A DNA stretch of 64,000 nucleotides, from the NCBI RefSeq assembly GCF_003024235.1, contig NZ_KZ679086.1:62001-126000 (forward strand). Reading direction: 5' to 3'. The notes below the pieces were generated by a model. The model was given only the letters and a program-made list of their open reading frames with translations, was not told where the DNA came from and did no database searches. The translations under genes and the position numbers were made by a program. This document shows, piece after piece, positions 58,299-64,000 of the stretch. Each line of letters opens with the position of its first letter. Within the stretch, counting starts at the first letter, position 1. The DNA is from Arenimonas caeni (GTDB taxonomy: Bacteria > Pseudomonadota > Gammaproteobacteria > Xanthomonadales > Xanthomonadaceae).

Positions 58299-60299
58299 AT
58301 GGTGGTGGAGCAGGCGGGGCAGGTGGCCGGGGCCGGCGAGGGCTACCGCCGCGACATCGATGGCCTTCGCGGCGTGGCGGTGCTGGCGGTGGTCCTCTAC
58401 CACCTCGACCCGGGCCTGCTGCCGGGCGGCTACACCGGCGTGGACGTGTTCTTCGTGATCTCGGGTTTCCTGATCACGCGCATCATCGCGGCCGGGCAGG
58501 CCGCCGGCACCTTCAGCTTCCGCGACTTCTACCTGCGCCGCGTGCGCCGGATCCTGCCGGTGCTCCTGGTGGTGGTGGCCGCCACGCTGCTGACCGGTGC
58601 GCTGGTGCTGCTGCCGGCCGACCTGGAGTCGCTGGCGCGATCGGCGGCCTGGTCGCTGGCGGCGGCGGCCAACCTCCACTTCTGGCTGCAGCCGGACGGC
58701 GGCTATTTCGCCGACGCCAGCGCCGAGCAGCCGCTGCTGCACCTGTGGTCGCTGGGCGTGGAGGAGCAGTTCTACCTGCTCTGGCCGGCGCTGCTGGTCT
58801 TCCTGCTCGCGCGCGGCGGACGCGGCGCGGCGGCCTGGGCCAGCCTCGCGCTGGTGGTGGCGTCCTTCGCCTGGGCGGAGGCCATCAACGACACCGATCC
58901 ACGCGCCGCCTTCTACCTGCTGCCTGCCCGTGCGGGCGAACTGCTGCTCGGCGCGCTGCTGGCCCTGCGTGGCCGCAGCCTGGCGTCCCCGGCCCGCGTC
59001 GGGTGGGCCGCCGAGGGCCTGGCCCTGGCCGGCCTGGCCGCGCTGGCCTGGTCCTTCTGGCGCCTCGACCACGACCACGCCTTCCCCGGCCTCTGGGCGC
59101 TGGTGCCCACGGCCGGCGCAGTCCTGCTCATCCATGCCGGCGGCGCCGGTTCGCGCCTGGTGGCGGCGGTGCTTGGCGGGCGCGCCCTGGTGGCGGTGGG
59201 CCTGGTCTCGTACTCGATCTACCTGTGGCATTGGCCGGTGCTGGCCTACATTCGCTACTTCAGCGGCGACGTGGGTCTGGTGGCGGGCGCCGTTTCGGTG
59301 GGCGTGATCGCCTTGCTCTCGGTGGCCAGCTACAGCTGGGTGGAACGGCCGGCGCGGCGCTGGCGGCCGGCGCCGCGGGCGCAGCTGGGCTGGCTGTACC
59401 TGTTTCCCGCCGGCGCCATCGCCCTGCTGGCTCTGGCCCTGGTGCAGACCCAGGGCCTGAAGGACGCGATCGAGGGGGCGCCCCGGTTCCAGGAGGGCCT
59501 GGCGCGGATAGACGCCGAGGCCCGCCCGGCCCTGGCCTTCGACATCAACTGCCAGCTCTCCGCCCACGACCCGGCGCGGCTCGACGACCCCCGTTGCCTG
59601 GTCGGCGGCGGCACCGAGGCCGGCATCCTCCTGGCGGGCGATTCCAACGCCGCGCAGCTGGTGGGCCTGTTCGAGGTGCTCTCGGCCCGGACCGGCCTGC
59701 CGGTGCGCAACCTGAGCCATTCGGTCTGCCCGCCCCTGTTCCAGGGGAGCTACTCCTTCCCTCCCTACAAGGCCGGCTGCGACGCCTTCCGGCCCTTCCT
59801 CGCCGAGGTGCTGGCCAGCGGACGCTTCCACACCGTGGTGCTGGGCGCGTCGTGGCGGCATTACGCCAGGGAGCCCAGCTTTCGCGCCGACCTCGAGGCC
59901 ACGCTCGATGCCCTCGGGTCGGCCGGGCTGCGCGTCTTCCTTGTCGGGTCGATCCCGCACCACCCGGGATTCAACCGCCACTGCGAACGGCGGGGACTGC
60001 GGCTGGGTTGGGTGGATTGCAGCGGGCGCCTGCAGGGTCCCGACGAAGGCGAGCCGGAATGGAACCGCTGGCTGGCCGAGGCGGCGTCGCGGCGCTCCGG
60101 GGTGCACTACCTGTCCACGCACGCGCTGCTCTGCGCGCAGGGAGTTTGCCGCCCGGTGGTGGCTGGCGAGCTGGCTTACTTCGACGCGGGCCACCTGAGC
60201 ATGGACGGCTCGCGCGCCCTGGGCCGCGAGTTGCTGGGGCGCGAAGAGCTGGCCGACTGGCTGGAAGTGTTCGGCGCCGATCGAAGCCGGGCGCCCTGA
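58299..60299 (+). CDS. OafA/YrhL-type acyltransferase with SGNH domain
   Basis: 666 residues. Acyltransferase-3 domain (~15-400) begins YRRDIDGLRGVAVLAVVLYHL with the family R-x-x-x-x-R and catalytic H, then GYTGVDVFFVISGFLIT, FYLRRVRRILPVL and LHLWSLGVEEQFYLLWP; about ten helices. The SGNH part (~445-666) has the nucleophile in LLAGDSNAAQLVG and the Asp/His pair in YFDAGHLSMDG. Such fusions O-acetylate surface polysaccharides or peptidoglycan. Its place next to the lps region suggests O-acetylation of the same glycan. GGAG lies 12 bases before the ATG. Confidence 0.9.
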   Translation: MVVEQAGQVAGAGEGYRRDIDGLRGVAVLAVVLYHLDPGLLPGGYTGVDVFFVISGFLITRIIAAGQAAGTFSFRDFYLRRVRRILPVLLVVVAATLLTGALVLLPADLESLARSAAWSLAAAANLHFWLQPDGGYFADASAEQPLLHLWSLGVEEQFYLLWPALLVFLLARGGRGAAAWASLALVVASFAWAEAINDTDPRAAFYLLPARAGELLLGALLALRGRSLASPARVGWAAEGLALAGLAALAWSFWRLDHDHAFPGLWALVPTAGAVLLIHAGGAGSRLVAAVLGGRALVAVGLVSYSIYLWHWPVLAYIRYFSGDVGLVAGAVSVGVIALLSVASYSWVERPARRWRPAPRAQLGWLYLFPAGAIALLALALVQTQGLKDAIEGAPRFQEGLARIDAEARPALAFDINCQLSAHDPARLDDPRCLVGGGTEAGILLAGDSNAAQLVGLFEVLSARTGLPVRNLSHSVCPPLFQGSYSFPPYKAGCDAFRPFLAEVLASGRFHTVVLGASWRHYAREPSFRADLEATLDALGSAGLRVFLVGSIPHHPGFNRHCERRGLRLGWVDCSGRLQGPDEGEPEWNRWLAEAASRRSGVHYLSTHALLCAQGVCRPVVAGELAYFDAGHLSMDGSRALGRELLGREELADWLEVFGADRSRAP

Positions 60300-60313
60300 C
60301 CTGAGGCAGGTCA
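60297..60313. repeat. Short inverted repeat at the acyltransferase stop
   Basis: TGACCTG-AGG-CAGGTCA is a perfect 7-bp inverted repeat overlapping the stop codon. No T-run follows, so it may be an operator for the downstream transporter gene rather than a terminator. Confidence 0.4.
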
Positions 60314-60371
60314 AGCAGGGCCGCCCGACGCTGGTGCAGACTGGTGGCCCGTCCCGAGTCGCCGAGCCCGC

Positions 60372-61115
60372 GTGCCCTTCGACCTCCCGCCCGAATTCCT
60401 GGTGTTCGTGCTCGTGGGCATGGCCGCGCAGCTGGTGGACGGCGCCCTGGGCATGGCCTACGGCGTCACCTCCACCAGCCTGCTGCTGGCCCTGGGCCTG
60501 CCGCCGCCGGTGGCCAGTGCCAGCGTGCACGCGGCCGAGGTCGCCACCACCGGTGTCTCGGGCCTGAGCCATGGCCTCTTCGGGAACGTCGATCGCCGCC
60601 TGATGTGGGCGCTCGTTTTGCCGGGCGTGGCCGGCGCCGTGCTTGGCGCCTGGCTGCTCAGCCAGCTCGACTGGGCCTGGCTGCGGCCGCTGGTCTCTGC
60701 CTACCTGTTGGCCCTGGGCGCCCTGCTGGTATGGCGGGCCTGGCGCGGCCTGCGGCGCGAGCCGCGGATGCGCGGCCAGGGCCTGCTGGGCCTGTGCGCG
60801 GGCTTCCTGGACGCGGTCGGCGGCGGTGGCTGGGGCCCGCTGACCACCAGCAGCCTGATGGCCCGCCACCTCGAGCCGCGCATCGCCATCGGCACCGCCA
60901 ACGCGGCCGAGTTCTTCGTCAGCCTGGCGGCCTCGGTGGTGTTCCTGGCGGCCCTGGGCATCAGCCACGTGCACGTGGTGCTGGGACTGCTGCTGGGCGG
61001 GGTGGTGGTGGCGCCGTTCGCCGCCTGGCTGGCCCGGCGCGTGCCGGCCCGGCCGATGATGGCCGTGGTCGGCCTGGTCGTCTGCGCGGTGAGCCTGTTC
61101 AACCTGCTGCGTTGA
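60372..61115 (+). CDS. TauE/SafE-family transporter, probable sulfite or sulfate-related
   Basis: 247 residues beginning at a GTG, with about seven to eight helices in two repeated halves. Each half carries a family-type motif: [22 protein letters not shown] near residue 20 and [21 protein letters not shown] near residue 145. These proteins export sulfite and organosulfonates. Its position 13 bases before cysD supports a role in sulfur handling. No good SD precedes the GTG. Confidence 0.85.
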   Translation: MPFDLPPEFLVFVLVGMAAQLVDGALGMAYGVTSTSLLLALGLPPPVASASVHAAEVATTGVSGLSHGLFGNVDRRLMWALVLPGVAGAVLGAWLLSQLDWAWLRPLVSAYLLALGALLVWRAWRGLRREPRMRGQGLLGLCAGFLDAVGGGGWGPLTTSSLMARHLEPRIAIGTANAAEFFVSLAASVVFLAALGISHVHVVLGLLLGGVVVAPFAAWLARRVPARPMMAVVGLVVCAVSLFNLLR

Positions 61116-61128
61116 TATCCTTCGGGCC

Positions 61129-62037
61129 ATGAGCCTGCCCGATCTGACCCACCTCGACCGCCTCGAGGCCGAAGCCATCCACATCCTGCGCGAGGTCGCC
61201 GCCGAGTTCCGCAACCCGGTAATGCTCTATTCGGTTGGCAAGGACAGCTCGGTGCTGCTGCACCTGCTGGTGAAGGCCTTCCACCCGGCGCGCCCGCCGA
61301 TCCCGCTGCTGCACGTGGACACGGGCTGGAAGTTCCGCGAGATGATCGAATTCCGCGACCGCCGCGCCGCCGAAACCGGCGTGGAACTGCGCACGCACAC
61401 CAACCCCGAGGGCCTGGCGCAGGGCATCGGCCCCGTCAGCCACGGCGCCACCGTGCACACCGACGTGATGAAGACCCAGGCGCTCAAGCAGGCGCTCGAC
61501 CAGTGGGGCTTCGACGCCGCCATCGGCGGCGCCCGCCGCGACGAGGAGAAGTCGCGGGCCAAGGAGCGCGTGTTCTCCTTCCGCACCGCCCAGCACCGCT
61601 GGGACCCGAAGAACCAGCGCCCCGAACTGTGGGACCTGTACAACGCCCGCATCCACAAGGGCGAGAGCGTGCGCGTGTTCCCGATCTCGAACTGGACCGA
61701 GCTCGACGTCTGGCTCTACATCTTCCGCGAGAAGATCCCGGTGCCCTCGCTGTATTTCGCCGCCGAGCGGCCGGTGGTCGAGCGCGACGGCGCGCTGATC
61801 ATGGTCGACGACGAGCGCCTGCCGCTGCGCGAGGGCGAAGTGCCGGCGATTCGCCGGGTGCGCTTCCGCACCCTGGGCTGCTACCCGCTGACCGGCGCGA
61901 TCGAATCCGAGGCCGACACGCTCGAGGCGATCATCGCCGAGATGCTGGTGGCCACCACCTCCGAGCGCCAGGGCCGGGTGATCGACCACGACCCGTCCGC
62001 CTCGATGGAGAAGAAGAAGCAGGAGGGCTATTTCTGA
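61129..62037 (+). CDS. cysD: Sulfate adenylyltransferase subunit 2
   Basis: 302 residues. The PP-loop [20 protein letters not shown] binds [43 protein letters not shown], and [15 protein letters not shown] are diagnostic. With CysN it forms adenosine phosphosulfate from ATP and sulfate in assimilatory sulfate reduction. The stop overlaps the cysNC start by one base. Confidence 0.97.
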   Translation: MSLPDLTHLDRLEAEAIHILREVAAEFRNPVMLYSVGKDSSVLLHLLVKAFHPARPPIPLLHVDTGWKFREMIEFRDRRAAETGVELRTHTNPEGLAQGIGPVSHGATVHTDVMKTQALKQALDQWGFDAAIGGARRDEEKSRAKERVFSFRTAQHRWDPKNQRPELWDLYNARIHKGESVRVFPISNWTELDVWLYIFREKIPVPSLYFAAERPVVERDGALIMVDDERLPLREGEVPAIRRVRFRTLGCYPLTGAIESEADTLEAIIAEMLVATTSERQGRVIDHDPSASMEKKKQEGYF

Positions 62038-63932
62038 TGGCCGGCATCGACCATGCGGCGGCCGTCGCCGCCTACCTGCACCAGCACGAAACCAAGGGCC
62101 TGCTGCGCTTCATCACCTGCGGCAGCGTCGACGACGGCAAGTCCACGCTGATCGGCCGGCTGCTGCACGACACCAAGCGCCTGTTCGACGACCAGCTGGC
62201 GGCGCTGGAGTCCGACAGCCGGCGCCACGGCACCCAGGGCGACGAGATCGACTTCGCCCTGCTGGTCGACGGGCTGGCGGCCGAGCGCGAGCAGGGCATC
62301 ACCATCGACGTGGCCTACCGCTTCTTCGACACCGAGCGGCGCAAGTTCATCGTCGCCGACTGCCCGGGCCACGAGCAGTACACCCGCAACATGGCCACCG
62401 GTGCCTCCACGGCCGACCTGGCGGTGGTGCTGGTGGACGCGCGCAAGGGCCTGCTGACCCAGACCCGCCGGCACAGCTACATCGTTTCGCTGCTGGGCAT
62501 CGGCCACGTGGTGCTGGCGGTGAACAAGATGGACCTGGTGGGCTACGACCAGGCCGTGTTCGACGACATCGTCGCGGGCTACCGCGAACTGGCCGCGCAG
62601 CTGGGCATCGGGCACGTGCAGGCGATCCCGCTCTCGGCCCTGAAGGGCGACAACATGACCACCGCCTCGGCGGCGATGCCCTGGTACGCCGGGCCGAGCC
62701 TGCTGGGCCACCTGGAGACGGTGGACACCCGCCGCGAGGCCACCGACCCCGGCTTCCGCATGCCGGTGCAGTGGGTGTGCCGCCCGGACCAGGATTTCCG
62801 CGGCTTCGCCGGCACCATCGCGGCCGGCGAAGTGGCGCCGGGCGACCCGGTGGTGGTGCTGCCCTCGGGCCGGCGCTCGCAGGTGGCGCGCATCGTCACG
62901 CCGGGTGGCGACCTGCCGCGCGCCGGCCGCGGCCAGCCGGTGGTGCTCACGCTCGCCGACGAACTGGACGCGAGCCGGGGCGACGTGCTCGCCGCCGCGG
63001 GCGCGCCGCCGCAGGTGGCCGACCAGTTCGCCGCGCACGTGCTGTGGATGGGCGAGCAGCCGCTGCTGCCGGGCCGTCCGTACTGGCTGAAGATCGGCAC
63101 GCGCACGGTCGGCGCGCAGATCACCGAGATCAAGCACAAGATCGACGTGAACTCCCAGGCCGAGCTGGCCGCCAAGCACCTCGAGCTCAACGAGGTGGCG
63201 GTGTGCAACCTCAGCCTCGACCAGCCGATCGCCTTCGAAAGCTACGAAACCAGCCGCGCGCTGGGTGGCTTCATCCTCATCGACCGGCAGAGCAATGCCA
63301 CGGTCGGCGCCGGTACGCTCGACTTCGCGCTGCGCCGGGCCGCCAACATCCACTGGCAGCACCTGGACGTGGACAAGGCCGCGCGCGCCCGCTCGATGGG
63401 CCAGACGCCGCGCTGCCTGTGGTTCACCGGCCTCTCGGGCGCGGGCAAGTCGACCATCGCCAACCTGCTCGACAAGCGGCTGCACGCGATGGGCCTGCAC
63501 ACCACCATCCTCGACGGCGACAACGTGCGCCACGGCCTGAACAAGGACCTGGGCTTCACCGCCGAGGACCGCGTCGAGAACATCCGGCGCGTGGCCGAGG
63601 TGGCCAAGCTGATGGTGGACGCCGGCCTGATCGTGCTGGTGAGCTTCATCTCGCCGTTCCGGGCCGAGCGCCGGCTGGCGCGCGACCTGTTCGAGCCGGG
63701 CGAGTTCATCGAGGTCTTCGTCGACACGCCGCTGGCGGTGGCCGAGCAGCGCGACGTCAAGGGCCTCTACGCGAAGGCCCGCGCCGGCCAGATCAAGAAC
63801 TTCACCGGCATCGACTCGCCCTACGAAGTGCCCGAGAACCCCGAGATCCGCCTGCTCGCCGACCGCACCGACGCGGCAGCCATGGCCGAGTCGATCATGG
63901 CCCACCTCCAGGCCACGCCCGAGGGGCTATGA
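62037..63932 (+). CDS. cysN: Bifunctional sulfate adenylyltransferase subunit 1 / APS kinase (CysNC)
   Basis: 631 residues. The CysN GTPase has Walker [10 protein letters not shown] (29-37), [11 protein letters not shown] (switch), [17 protein letters not shown] and NKMD, followed by two beta-barrel domains. After residue ~450 an APS kinase is fused: [14 protein letters not shown] (465-478), [15 protein letters not shown] and [17 protein letters not shown]. One polypeptide thus makes APS (with CysD) and phosphorylates it to PAPS. The fusion is the normal form in Xanthomonadaceae. Confidence 0.97.
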   Translation: MAGIDHAAAVAAYLHQHETKGLLRFITCGSVDDGKSTLIGRLLHDTKRLFDDQLAALESDSRRHGTQGDEIDFALLVDGLAAEREQGITIDVAYRFFDTERRKFIVADCPGHEQYTRNMATGASTADLAVVLVDARKGLLTQTRRHSYIVSLLGIGHVVLAVNKMDLVGYDQAVFDDIVAGYRELAAQLGIGHVQAIPLSALKGDNMTTASAAMPWYAGPSLLGHLETVDTRREATDPGFRMPVQWVCRPDQDFRGFAGTIAAGEVAPGDPVVVLPSGRRSQVARIVTPGGDLPRAGRGQPVVLTLADELDASRGDVLAAAGAPPQVADQFAAHVLWMGEQPLLPGRPYWLKIGTRTVGAQITEIKHKIDVNSQAELAAKHLELNEVAVCNLSLDQPIAFESYETSRALGGFILIDRQSNATVGAGTLDFALRRAANIHWQHLDVDKAARARSMGQTPRCLWFTGLSGAGKSTIANLLDKRLHAMGLHTTILDGDNVRHGLNKDLGFTAEDRVENIRRVAEVAKLMVDAGLIVLVSFISPFRAERRLARDLFEPGEFIEVFVDTPLAVAEQRDVKGLYAKARAGQIKNFTGIDSPYEVPENPEIRLLADRTDAAAMAESIMAHLQATPEGL

Positions 63933-63945
63933 CTGCGTTTCCCGC

Positions 63946-64000
63946 CTACGCAAGCTTTTCGAGGCGCTGGCGCAGGGCATCGGCGAATCGCGCCGCCGCG
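63946..64000 (-). CDS. C-terminal end of a convergent gene (partial, unidentified)
   Basis: Read on the minus strand, the last bases give AAARFADALRQRLEKLA followed by TAG (63946-63948), an amphipathic-helix C-terminus plausible for a real protein. It would converge on cysNC, 13 bases apart. The plus strand also offers a short open frame from the ATG at 63929, but that frame is Arg/Ala-rich and low complexity. Too little is visible to name a family. Confidence 0.4.
   Translation of the reverse strand, partial: AAARFADALRQRLEKLA

Noticed and set aside
63929-64000. A plus-strand gene starting ATG at the cysNC stop
   Set aside because: The predicted peptide is Arg/Ala-rich and resembles a shadow; the opposite strand gives a more protein-like C-terminus ending in TAG.

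Overview
The window is very GC-rich, densely packed, AUGA/GUGA-overlapped DNA of a gammaproteobacterium of the order Lysobacterales (Xanthomonadales). The inference rests on gene content and order: an lps locus bounded by metB and etfAB with the 3-oxoacid CoA-transferase pair inside it (the layout known from Xanthomonas), a fused cysNC, a TrpS with a C-terminal extension, a reverse transsulfuration pair, and REP palindromes of the kind seen in xanthomonads and pseudomonads. The genus cannot be fixed from the sequence alone. No phage, integrase, insertion sequence or CRISPR array was seen.

Layout. 1-1942: end of birA, coaX and a SPOR protein, then tRNA-Thr(UGU). 2027-11433: a signalling block with a 2148-residue membrane PAS/GAF histidine kinase, a stand-alone receiver, and a REC-PAS-LOV-GGDEF-EAL protein. 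11506-17226: rhodanese, arginase, an entericidin-like lipoprotein, a conserved exported protein, trpS with a DUF1508-like tail, a GAF-GGDEF cyclase and a VOC protein. 17226-20634 (minus): the E1alpha, E1beta and E2 subunits of a 2-oxoacid dehydrogenase. 20742-29492: a secreted LTD/EEP nuclease, tryptophan 2,3-dioxygenase, and three transporters (AbgT, DUF819, POT). 29586-34657: a MarR regulator divergent from hppD-hmgA-fahA-maiA, the homogentisate route of tyrosine breakdown, with an operator-like palindrome inside the hppD promoter. 34665-37676: pilU, a DUF4398/OmpA pair and a DUF465 gene preceded by a structured intergenic stretch.

37790-58188 is the surface-polysaccharide region. It lies between and around housekeeping genes: cbs, then wzm-wzt-(pyruvyltransferase/glycosyltransferase fusion), then metB, then two more glycosyltransferases, an LtaS-like phosphatase-superfamily membrane enzyme and a methyltransferase, then scoAB, then on the minus strand a glycosyltransferase and wecB behind etfBA. 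This looks like an ABC-transporter-dependent O-polysaccharide whose chain is decorated and possibly capped, with Wzt carrying a C-terminal glycan-recognition domain. Three of the glycosyltransferases share modules and appear to have arisen by duplication and domain shuffling. 58299-63932: an OafA/SGNH acyltransferase that may decorate the same glycan, a TauE-type transporter and the sulfate-activation genes cysD-cysNC.

The strongest candidates for something new are the kinase/receiver/LOV-GGDEF-EAL block, a possible light- and redox-responsive c-di-GMP pathway, and the split, domain-shuffled lps locus. All functions are read from motifs and family knowledge; no search was run.
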